Assembly (NCBI GenBank): GCA_031002005.1
Contig: JARYHS010009186.1
Coordinates: 184,228,437-184,292,436, forward strand
Direction: 5' to 3'
DNA: 64,000 bases
Source of the DNA: Vandiemenella viatica
Lineage: Eukaryota > Arthropoda > Insecta > Orthoptera > Morabidae
The position numbers and the translations under genes were made by a program. The notes beneath the pieces were generated by a model that ran no database searches, was not told the DNA's origin, and saw only the letters and a program-made list of their open reading frames with translations. Shown one piece after another: positions 20,244 through 32,200 of the stretch; positions within the stretch are counted from its first letter, which is position 1; every line of letters starts with the position of its first letter.

Positions 20244-23200
20244 CTGAAACAAGTCCAACTGTTTAAAGAACTTTGTATTCAACTGCTTTTTTATTTTAAA
20301 AAAAAAAAAAAACTCAATGAGAATTGGTACTCACGCAAACACGTATCAAATAAGCCATTGGGAATGGCTTAGATTGTTTGTGATAGTGAATTTATTTTCT
20401 CCAATGGGCTTATTTTTGCCGGTGTGTTATTATTATACCGCTGCTTGTGAGCAATAATGCGTTTGCATTTTGGTTTTCTTCAAGTATCAATTTATGTTAT
20501 TTAAAAAGAAGTTACAACAATGGTTAAGTTTATTGAATGTGTAACTGATAAATAAATGATTGTTTAAAAGCTAATGTTATCAATCGAAACCAATAAGCTA
20601 TAATAGAAAAGAGATATAATAAGGGAAATTTATCATAGTTCAGATGGGTGAAAAGTATTCAATAAAATAATGCGAACCAATGTACGACGTCCTTAAAGTA
20701 ATAAAAGGCCAATACACTCACTCTAAAAAGAAGGGAATAAAAATACCAACTGATAATTCAAAGAAAACGTTACAGATATATTATAATAATGACGTAAATT
20801 TGGTATGCCCAGATTTTATTGCTAGCTCTTAACCTGATAACGGTACCATAGTTGTCGAATTATGCACTTGGAAAAAAAGTAGAACGACAAAAACCTTAAT
20901 TTAGACGCGTGATATAAACTCACTTTGGCTCCTCCATAACTGTGCGTATGGCGTTGAGGAGGGTCTCTTTGGTGATATCGACGTATTCCAGGCGAAGGCC
21001 GATTCCTGCCGCCTGGATCTTGGCAGCAATGTGAGGTTGGTCTCCAATGAATGGAATTACAATCAGGGGAATCCCGTGGTAAGACGCCTCGTTAAAACTC
21101 TGCAAACCTCCCTGCGTGATGAATAGCCTGATCTTTGGATGAGCTGTAACACAGAGAGATGGAATAAAAAAATGTCATGGGGCTGTTATGTCTGTGGTTA
21201 GAATGACGCATTAACATGTAGTCAAAACAGCTATCGCTGTTGCTAAGATGCTGGATTCCAACCGCAAAGGAATTGCAATTATAGTAACAGGACGACGAAT
21301 ATTCAGGCCAATCCAAGCCACTTGTGATTCGCATCTCCATTCCAATAATCGTCAAAAACAAATTGCGATCACATGTACTTGTGATAGCGGTAGTGGTGAC
21401 AGTGGTGAGAAACCAGACTGACCTATCACAGGACTGTACTCCAAATAACGTTTTTTTTTTCTGCGCCAATCCTAAGGCCAGAAGGAGCTGATTGAAGAAA
21501 GGAATCTTTCACGGTTGTCCGGAGAAGAACTAACTTCTGAAGCAGACAATTCCTACTTGAACCAATTTTTCTTTCAAGAATTTTCGTTTATCATATTTGC
21601 ACATGTGACGCACCTAGAACGTCTTGCTGTGGCAGCCACTTGCTGACCATCAGGTTGTGCGGCTGGTCGGGAAGTGAGTCGGACTCCCACTTCCAGAGCA
21701 CTCTCTGAGGCAGTTCCCTGAAGGCCTCTATGAAGGCTTGTCGCTTCTCGTCGGGCAGGGCGTTACTGCGGACGTTCGAACCCAGGCTGAAGTAGATAAC
21801 GCCGTGCTCCGCGCCGTCCAGGAACTCTTGGATTTCCTGTTGATACGAATCAGGCTCCCAATATATTTTATTTGCAAAATTATACATCTTGTATCTACCA
21901 TGTCTCAATAATAATAGGCAACTACAGTAATACGTGATCGTAAAATAGTTGTTTATTTATCACAATGTAGCGCTTCCCTAAACTTAGCTCAATGTACTGC
22001 AGAATTCTTTTATTTACGGTGGATGCTATATTTTTGGAAAACAGTTTGATTTTAGCATAAATATACGAACGACATTATAAGTAAACCTGATAATGTAAGT
22101 TGCCAAATGCGCATTTTTTTATCATTTAATGTTCTTACAAAAGTAAAAATATTCCTTCGGGTGTCAAGACACTTTTAAGAGGAGTTATTCTTCGCGTGGT
22201 TTTAAAGTAGAGTGGCTGGTAATATTCATCCATGTGTCTAAGTGTTTAAGTATTGATGAAAGTTACAAATTGTGGTACGTTCTTTGTTGTTGGGCATTTA
22301 AATGTTAAAGAAGGGAGATAGTGAAAATCTTTTTCGCTTTATTAAGCCTTACTCTTCCGAAAGACAGCAACTATGACCGGGTAGATGTATTCGTCCGAAG
22401 TACGAATCACATTCAACAAGTCGTATATACTTACAGAATATGCACTGTGGAGTGTTTTGTGAATAACTTAGGTGTTTCACAGATAATATAGTGTTTGTCA
22501 TAAAGTGTTGTTAGTGAGTCATCATCTCTTATACACTGCTGCCTTAGTAAAGAATTAGGCTAAATTTCTGATGTAGCCAGCTAAACACACTACGAGTGTC
22601 AGTCGGCATCATGCTTTTCTAACAGTCTTTGTCTAGAAATTGGTCAAAAATGTAAATTCCAGCCATGAGCACGAAGGATTCTACCATGATCATCGTCGTT
22701 TGACTTTTGAGCTTCTGTGTGTTGACCGGCGTATCGTCTCCATTTTTGACGGCCATACCAAGATTCCTCCTTTTTTCTTCGTCTTTAATCGACAATCTTG
22801 GCCGCTATGTCTTCCTATCAGAATCCTCTCCTTCTCTTTTCTCAAGAGCGTTGGGTTTTCTTCCATCCTTCTCATCACATACCCCAATCTTTGAAAATTT
22901 TTCTTTCTTAGAGTATCTTCTAACGAGTCTTTCCCTCAAATTTTTATTTCTTATGTTGATCTTGTGACGTTTCCCACGCAATTCACGAACACCATCTCTG
23001 CCGCCTACAGTCTGTTTAATTCTCTCTTCGTACATTTCCGTGTTTAACGGCCATATGACATTAGCAAATGGTACCCTTTAGAAACATGTATCAAGATTTT
23101 GCCTTTGATCCCAATCTATCACTCCCGGGTTAAATCAATAATCAGATGGTAGAGTTGTCCAAAGTTTTTATTCTTGGTGTTATATCTCACCAGAAAAGAG

Positions 23201-26200
23201 AACGACTCTAGATTTTGTCCATGGAGTGTCACTATCTATAACACAGATTCGGATGGTGAGATGTCAACGTTCGGGCTTGACATTTGGGAAGACGGCAGTC
23301 CGACACATCCATTTTCCATGGTTTCCTAAAATCATTGTGGTCCTTCACAAGGGTATGGCCAAACAACTTCAAGTTAGTTCCCATCTCAACCGTAAAGCCA
23401 TAGTCAAATGGAAAAGAAAAAAGATTTCAATGGGTACTTTCATTATCTTTCCTATAGTCAGTTCCAAACCATAATTCTCCATTGCAACCGCACATTTTTA
23501 AAGTTCGCTCTGGAAATTTTGTTCTGTCTACTCGCAGATTATCTTGTCATTTGCATTACCTCTACCTTTGCTAAGTTTCTGAACTTTCTGCAATGATTTA
23601 ATCGTCTAATACAACGTTGAGGGGAACAGTTCACCATACACTTCCACTTCTAATTCCCCATTCCACTCGTAACGAATTCGAGGGTATATCACCTATCCAT
23701 AGACTGGAGATCAAAAGGTCCCCGGTTCCAATCCCTGTCCCGGTGGGGATTTAGAAAGGCCCATCACCTCTGGCACAACTTGCTGTGTGATGTGAAATAC
23801 GCCAGAACACTTCCATGGTTCGGATTCCTCGTTAAACTGTAGGTCCTCTTACTCTGCAGGATTACGGGAGTAGGTAGCCACGACAGAGGCGCATACACTG
23901 CAAACAGAAGCTCTGTTAAACGGGCGGCCGACCTACCCTTCGGGTTCTCCCGAACAACAATACCATAAAACTTTTTTTACCTATCTACATTTATTTATCA
24001 CAGTTCTCGTAGATAATCCTTTTTTTGGTTTATAGATTGACAAAACATTTGTGTTTGTTGGTTAATACTGGACACATAATATGTTAAGCTGTGTATCGGT
24101 ATTAGTTATCAAGATCAAAATAGGCTATAAAATAAACAGTTATTACAACACAGGACCCACTAACCAAGATTACAAAAGATTATCCTCTGACAACTTAAGA
24201 GTGGATCTGTTCAAGACCTAATTGAAAATAAGAAAATTAATTTATTAAAGTGGTTATTGTACTATCAGTTTTACCTTTTCTCTGTATAGAATAAAAATCT
24301 TTGAATTACTCACGTTACTGTTGAATCAAATATACTTTCAACATAATTTATGACAACATGAGGAAGACATTTGTGACTCAGCAATCATTTCAGTTTAAAT
24401 GCATTTAGAAAAACAGTAGGATTATGTATAATATTTTTAAACTTTAATCGATACAACAAGTTACATGAGGGTAAAGTTGTTAAGAAACATTATAACAACA
24501 AATTTAAACATTGCAAATTTTCTATATTTTTGTTTTGTAAAATGTTAACACATAAGTTGTGACAAGATAGTAATGGTTGGAGAAAACTCAACAACTCAAT
24601 GATAACGTAACTCACTTGTCTTTACGGCAAACTAAATTTTCCAGTTTACAACAACTAGACTTGTGCTTTGCTGCAGTTTATGCCATTTGTTAGTGATAAT
24701 TGTTTAAATTGTAACAATTTGACTTAAAAAATTTACGTTAAATCATCAGACTGCACTTTAAAATGTTATATTACTATTAATGGGCTACTATATTATTATC
24801 TGACAGAGTCGGCATTAACTTCTAGTAAAAATTGTTCTCATATTTTGTTCAATAGTTTCATTTAGAATTAAGCAATATGAAATGAAAAGAATCATCTCAC
24901 CTTTGGCAGAGCCTTGTTCTCCGTTTTTACGTGGAGGCCCGTTATCTCAACAATTGTGGGAAGATTTGGCCGAGGATAATCAGTGACGAAGTCGCTGTTT
25001 AAGATAAGAAGACTGTGATTCCGTTCAGTCTCGAAGACCGGTGGCGGTTCATCACCGAAATGTTTGCGCATCAGAATCTCTTGGTCTGGAAGTACCTGTA
25101 GGTTCCAGACGTACATAAAATAGAGATGTAAGTAAACGTTGTAGAGCCTCTCCCAGAACGTCATGTGATCTGAGAAGCCAACCCAGACGTCTGGCAGGTA
25201 CGCAGGGTTCTGCGTGTTGCCGAGGTGTTCATAGACGGGTACGTTGGCGGGCAGAGTCAGGAACCCGACAAGTGGTGGGGAACCCACCTTGTGCAACAGG
25301 CCGTAGAAGGACTGGTAACCCAGCCACTCCAGCACGAACAGGTCGAATGTCTGGTTCTTCCTGTTCAACAACCAAGGACAAAGAGCTACTGAAGACGTGT
25401 CAATATCTGTGTATATTGTTGCCTTACTAGTCCTAAGCGTAAAAATCTGAAAAATGTTTCTAAAAGACAAATTAGTGCTATGTTAATTTAACAACTTTAT
25501 TAGAACTAATAAAGTTATTTTTGCAAAATATTGAAGACAAGGTAGGTTACTATTCATGTCTAGAATACGAAAATGCGCGAGACTTATATCATGGATATCT
25601 GTTTTATTCTACTAATATATATATATATATATTTTAAATTGTGATGTGTATTAAGTTTGGGTTTGAATGAGCCATGATTATGTGATTGGCAAGTGGACTT
25701 CAGTCAATACTTTCACAAACACGTAGTAAATTTCTTTTTAATCCGCGATTACATGCTCGATTATTCATTTTGCTGTTCTTGCTGCGTTTCGACCATGTTG
25801 TGGACTCATTGTTTCAAAGAGGAAAATATAATGTTTCATAAAGACCCACAGCGAAAATTTTATTTATTCTACTAATAAAAACTTCTACGTTACACTTCAC
25901 AATTCAGATAGTATAATTATGCGTCTTTCAGGCTTTACTTAAATACTTTTTTTATGTAATATATAAAAATGAATGCTTGTTTGTTGATTTTTTTGTTTGT
26001 TGGTTTGTTGATTTATTTGTTTGTTCGTCTCCTATCCGTTCCTGTACATTCGTTTGATTGCGATGAAACTTTGGTGAGTTGTTTTTTGCGTACCTGTGAA
26101 GGTTTCTGACCAAAAACAATCCAGAAAACCCACCCTCTCTTCCTCTACGTATCCCTCGATTTCTTCAAATCATCGTTGTACTAACCCACTGTTTTGGCAG

Positions 26201-29200
26201 ATTTTGATGAAATTTTGTACACGTGTACTTTAAAACAAACAGAAAATACCTTCTACATTTGGTTTGAAAATCCACCCCTGTCCACTTTTATTACAACCTC
26301 TTGATTTTGCCCAACGTTCTTCGTACATACTTCCAATTTTTATCTGATTCTTATAGTACTTATCACGTGGATGTTACAGAACGAGGCTGTCTGGTAGCTC
26401 AATGGTTAAAGCGCTTACTTTCGGGTCATTCTGTCTCCGATCACGGGTTAAGATCTCAGTAGAAGCAAGAGTTTTTAATAGTTGTATTTGATCATTTGAG
26501 CTACGTCAGGACGCTCCGTGGTTCGGAATCCACATTAGAGCGTAGTATCGCATAGGAAAGGAACTTGCGTCCTGCTTCTGACCTAAACCGTATTATATCA
26601 TCTTCGGGAGGATTCAAGGATTTTCTTGGTCATACCTTTCACTGTATTTCTAACATACGATTCCACCCACGATATTTGTGGGTATTTTATTTCTGCAATT
26701 TCCTTCCGTAGCAGTCTCCAAGGTGATATTCGGATGATTCTTTTCTCGAAATGTCTGATTATTATCAACAGAGAAAATAATCTAAAACTTAATCCTAGAT
26801 AACTTAATTTCAGTGATACACCGTGTTAGTTGCAGAAAATTTCCACTGCATATTACATCTCAAGGTCATCGATAAATGTTTATTGTTTCATTTTTTACAA
26901 CCCTTCCGAAGTCAATGGAAATATGGTGCAATCGATTCTTACCTACTCTGATACCTCCTTATAATGGAAGCAGTTGGTCTGTAACGACTGAGTGATCTTG
27001 ATTATAATCGTTCAGTAGAAAAAATCTCATGCGCTCTACAATACGTACAAATTCACATTGGTTTGAGAGGCTAATAATGTGAATGGAGCGTCGAGGTAAC
27101 CAACAGCCTGGAGTCATGAAAACATAGCATTCCGACAGGAAGCTCTACTGTCGTAGGCTTGTAATCGACGGAAGCCGTGACGCACCTGATGAAGACAGAA
27201 AACTAGGTGTCAAAACATAGTGTTTTTATCACTCCATCCTGCTGAACAAGCCTACATGCTACATTGAGGTTAATTAAGTTTCCCTGATTCAGATTTTACT
27301 CTAACTTTAAATTGGTATCAAAACAATTACTTAGATGTTACCTGGCTATGTCCTTTATTGTTCGGTGCATCTGGTAACCGATATCCTCTTCCCCTCTTTT
27401 ACCTCTAAGCGCCCTCAGAGGACAATACACTGTCCACCCATTACACAGGCGTCAAGTATTAAATTATTAGGATGAAAGGGAATGGGCTTGTTCCCTTTGG
27501 GGGCGTCCATTAATTACGTGAATTTTTTTTCTTAGTCTGTACCCCCCATCCCTTCTGCCGACGACCTCATTTGTTTTGTATAACTTTTTTAAAGCTCTAC
27601 AGTTCTTCAAAAAAAAAAAAAAAGATGACCCTCCCTATTGATGAGATGTGGTGAGATCTTGCCAGATCCCCCCCCCCCCCAATTTCAACTTACGTAATTT
27701 GGATGCCGCCTTTCCGTGATTTAGAACCGGAGTTGTTAGATCCCAAGCATTTTAAGTGTTGGTGAATGTTTGCGTTACCATCCGTCTGCCAAAAGTGAAA
27801 GTTTTGCTGTGTATGATAAATGTATTTTTGTTTGTGAAATATGTAGTTATGAGGCGGATATTGAGTACGTCCCACAACACTCATATAGGTGATTGCGGGA
27901 AGCCGCCTAAAACCCACAATCAGGACGGTCAGTATTCGAGGACCAGAACTCGAATTTGGTTCCATTGTACAGTACCTTCCCGATCCAAAAAGGTGGCGCC
28001 TTATCACCCAACCACAATGGAGGGTCCTGTCATACATTAATACACAGACGGAAAAAAAAATCCCAACACCAAGAAAAAATTATTGTAGAGTAATGAAATT
28101 TGGACAATGCATTTGTCAAGTTAACATGTTTAATTGATTAAATTTTCAAGATCACAGGTTAATTTAAGCTCAAGAAAATGCATTTCAAATGTGAAATACT
28201 GTTAAATTAATAGCCGGTGTAACCTCCAGAATTTTGAATGCAAGCCTGCAAACGTGAATGCATTGTGTCATACAGGTTTCGAATGTCACTTTGTGGTATG
28301 GAGTTCCATGCTTGTTGTACTTGTGCTGTCAATACTGGGACGGTCAGTGCTGGCTGTGGATGATGCTGGAGTTGTCGTCCAATGATATCCCATACGTGTT
28401 CAATTGGAGACAGATCTGGTGATCTCGCAGGCCAAGGTAACATGTCGACACTCTGTAGAGCACGTTGCGAGACAACAGCGGTATGAGGGCGAGCGTTATC
28501 CTGTTGAAAAACTCCCCCTTGAATGCTGTTCATGAATGGCAGCACTACAGAAATTCGAGCTGCAGTTGGTACCACAGTGACACAACGAACTGTTAGAAAT
28601 CGGTTACTTCAAGGACAGCTCCGAGCCAGGCGCCCTGTAGCGTGCATTCCACTGACTACAAGCCATCGCCGTTTGCGACTCCAGTGGTGTCAAGCCAGAG
28701 CTCATTGGAGGACGGAGTGGAGATCTGTTGTGTTTTCTGATGAAAGCAGGTTCTGCCTTGGTGCCAGTGATGGCCGAGTGTTGGTCAGAAGGAGGCCAGG
28801 GGAACGCCTGCAACCAAACTGTCTGCGGCCTAGACACACTGGACCTACACCTGGAGTCATGGTCTGGGGAGCAATTTCCTATGACAGCAGGAGCACTCTT
28901 GTGGTTATACCAAACACACTGACTGCAAATTTGTACGTCAGTCTGGTAATTCAACCTGTAGTGCTGCCATTCATGAACAGCATTCAAGGGGGAGTTTTTC
29001 AACAGGATAACGCTCGCCCTCATACCGCTGTTGTCTCGCAACGTGCTCTACAGAGTGTCGACATGTTACCTTGGCCTGCGAGATCACCAGATCTGTCTCC
29101 AATTGAACACGTATGGGATATCATTGGACGACAACTCCAGCATCATCCACAGCCAGCACTGACCGTCCCAGTATTGACAGCACAAGTACAACAAGCATGG

Positions 29201-32200
29201 AACTCCATACCACAAAGTGACATTCGAAACCTGTATGACACAATGCATTCACGTTTGCAGGCTTGCATTCAAAATTCTGGAGGTTACACCGGCTATTAAT
29301 TTAACAGTATTTCACATTTGAAATGCATTTTCTTGAGCTTAAATTAACCTGTGATCTTGAAAATTTAATCAATTAAACATGTTAACTTGACAAATGCATT
29401 GTCCAAATTTCATTACTCTACAATAATTTTTTCTTGGTGTTGGGATTTTTTTTTTCCGTCTGTGTACACAAGGAAATTTCTTCTAATTTTAAAAGTGAGA
29501 CCTGTAACAATTCCAACAGTAGTTTTAACCCCCTGAATTTTCCACTGCGTGTCAGGCAACTTAGCACTTATACAAGAAAGTTGACTAATTTTGTATATTT
29601 GGTAAGCCGAACGTTGTGGGTGAGTGGTAATGCTCTTCCCTTCCATTCGGGAGGACGTGGTTTCGAATTTCGTTCCGGGTACCCTGATTTTAGTTTTCCC
29701 AGGTTTCCACAAATCAATCCACTCAAAGGCCTTCAAAAGGCCATGGCCAAGTTCCTTCAGTTTTAGCCCTGACCCTTTCCCGCCTTCAATGACCTTGATG
29801 TCGATGAGGCGTAAAGCTAATAAAAAGTAATTGGAGTATGATTTTGTGATACTTTCCTTACAAGATTATGCCCAATTAAAAATTGAATACTTGCCTGATG
29901 AACTCCTGCATGGAAGGAAAGTCGAAAATGACACTGGAGAGGCCAGTCCAGAACTGCCTGGCTATGATTAGCTGATCCACAGGCGATTTGACTGCCCATT
30001 CCACAAAGTTGAATTGTCGCATCATCTTATACGCCGGCGAAATGTCTATCTCCGTGTAGTTCTCGTTGCCAAGCTGTAAATTATTCATTTTATTCTTTAT
30101 CTTTTTTTATATCGTTATTAACTGCCAATGTCTTATACTATATTTATTCCGATTTTTTGTGCATGTTTTGGAAATTAAAAACCGAGAAACATTGTTAATG
30201 ATTTTGGAAGCTCCAAAATCTCTCACACCAGAGAATTAAATAAAAATATCCCTATACATTCCATAAAGGTTAAACTATTGCACTCTGGATGGCAATACGT
30301 AAAAAGTGTTCATCCATTTATTTATTCCCGTTTTTGTGGATGTATTTTTCGAATTATTTTTATTGGTGTACGTAACACACATTTCATAATAATCTATTAA
30401 AAGGTGGCGCAAATGCAAGGTTATGACATGAAAAAAGAAAGTTGATAATGTAATTATAAGGATTACGTTTCTTAAATTTATGTATTGAATCCTCAAAAGA
30501 TTAAAATGTTCGTACTGAACTATTGTAGGTTTTAAAGCCAGCCTCAACTCTGAAATTTTCAATCTACAACTACATCACCATTATATACTCTGCAATTCAC
30601 AACATTATGGGTGGCAGAGGGTGCTCAGCACCAAAGTTAATCTCTTTGTTTTCCATTCCAATCCCGAATTGTACGAGGGAAAAAAGAATTCATATAAGAA
30701 TCAGTGCGGCACCTTATTCCTTTAATCTTATCTTTCCTGTAATTCCTACGCAAATAGGTTAGTGGACGAAGTATTTCACTACACTCGTAAGTGAAAGTGG
30801 GAGTACACACGCATATCAATAAGTTTAAACGAAACGTGCGTCGTCTATCTACCGAAGAGTCCCAGCCTAGGCTACTAATCAGTTCTGTGACGTTTTCATA
30901 AGGACTGTAGCAAGTGGTTAAGAATCAACCGGCTCTTTGTACGCTATTTTCTTTGATTCTCCATTTTAATTTTTCAAGATTCGACATAGGAATTGTAGCC
31001 TAGAATTAGCTCTACCTACTGATGAATTAATGTGTAAGTCCCACTTCATGTTCTTTTGTACTATTACTCCTAAATGTTCCATAGAATCGACCATATCAAT
31101 AACTGAACTATTTACCTTGTATTTCTGACCAATTGGCTTCTTTTTGTTAGTTATTCTCATTGTCTTGCACTTTTTACAATTTAGTGTAGGTTGCCACTCC
31201 GCACACCATGCCAAAATAACAACCAGATCACGCTGAATTTCTAAGCAATCGGGCAGATTCTTTACTTCCCTGTATATAACCTCATCATCAGCTAACAAGA
31301 GATCGAGATCGTTTATAAAAATTAAGAAAAGAAGTGGCCATATTATACTTCCTTGAGGTACAACCGATGTAACATCTATATTAGAAGAAATTATGCTCCA
31401 TAACTCTACTACAAACAGATGTTATAGATATGGTACGGTAGTTTCCAGGATCACTTCGATCCCATTTCTTGAAAATCTGAGTTACAAGTGCAATTTTCCA
31501 GTCTGAACATACTATTCGCTCTTCTAAGGGTTTACTGAATATATCAGACAGAAATGGTCCGATTTCCGTGGCATACTCTGAAAATGTACTTACTGAAATT
31601 CCATAAGTGCCCGGTGCTTTCCCCCACTTCAGGAGCTCCGATTGCTTTATGATACCTAGAGTATCTAGTCGTAATGTTTCCATCACCAACTCAACACGAT
31701 GTTGGAAAACGGGAATACTATCATTATTTTCATCAGTCAATACAATTGACTTATCGTACATATGACCAAAATTTCTTTGCGTTTTCTGTGAGACTCTTAG
31801 AGAGAGTGTTTTAATAAATTCGTTGAAGGCTTCACGCATCACATTCTTAATACGTCCTCTTAACTCAGCTAAGGTTTCTAAATCACTACGACACCCCTTC
31901 CTCCTTGAGCGTGCGTGTATCCTCCTTTTGTTATTGAGTAATCTTTTGACTTCGCGTGTGTACCACGGTGGATCATTCTCCCCCTTTATAATCCGCTTCG
32001 GTATATCGATTTCCATACCTTCCCTGACTATATGTATAAATCGATGCTGCATCTATTCAACGGTGTCCAATTGTTATCTTGAAGTTGAGGTAATTATTCC
32101 TCAGGTAGGTTCTAAAACACTCCTTTGAGGCCTTACTTAATCTATATACAATCCGACCCTTTCCCCTTTTTCGCTTGGCCATTTATTTGATAGTCGCAAT

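Larger units (their letters stand above)
28043..29464 (+). mobile_element. Tc1/mariner element with 508-bp inverted arms (foldback form)
   Basis: The ends CACAGACGGAAAAAAAA are inverted and flanked by TA. The left arm 28043-28550 is the reverse complement of the right arm 28957-29464, with a 406-bp centre. Both arms carry the 3' end of the transposase gene, so the left arm has replaced the 5' end and helix-turn-helix region. UGT-A at about 8020 keeps the undisturbed target (CATTAATAAACAAAG), so insertion followed the UGT duplication. See the transposase entry. Confidence 0.93.
25361..29894. other. UGT-B intron 3, TE-rich
   Basis: It contains a TA microsatellite at about 25612-25636, a (T/G)-rich repeat at about 25965-26040, a tRNA-like repeat head at about 26390-26475, an old tRNA-like repeat at 27860-28036, a MITE at 27499-27708, a foldback Tc1 element at 28043-29464 and a SINE at 29606-29820. 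The remaining parts align with UGT-A intron 3. Confidence 0.6.

Noticed and set aside
22640..22920. A LINE reverse-transcriptase tail on the minus strand (also 62390-62690)
   Set aside because: Short reading such as 'GYVMRRMEENPTLL' is suggestive, but it lacks RT motifs and the two copies are simply paralogous intron sequence.
25965..26360. A Helitron-type repeat beginning TATAAAAATGAATG
   Set aside because: The T/G-rich start is of a type seen in insect repeats, but no CTRR end, hairpin or matching copy is visible in this window.
26390..26475. A functional tRNA gene
   Set aside because: Only the A- and B-box-like motifs are convincing; acceptor and anticodon stems do not pair well, and similar heads occur in SINEs across the window.
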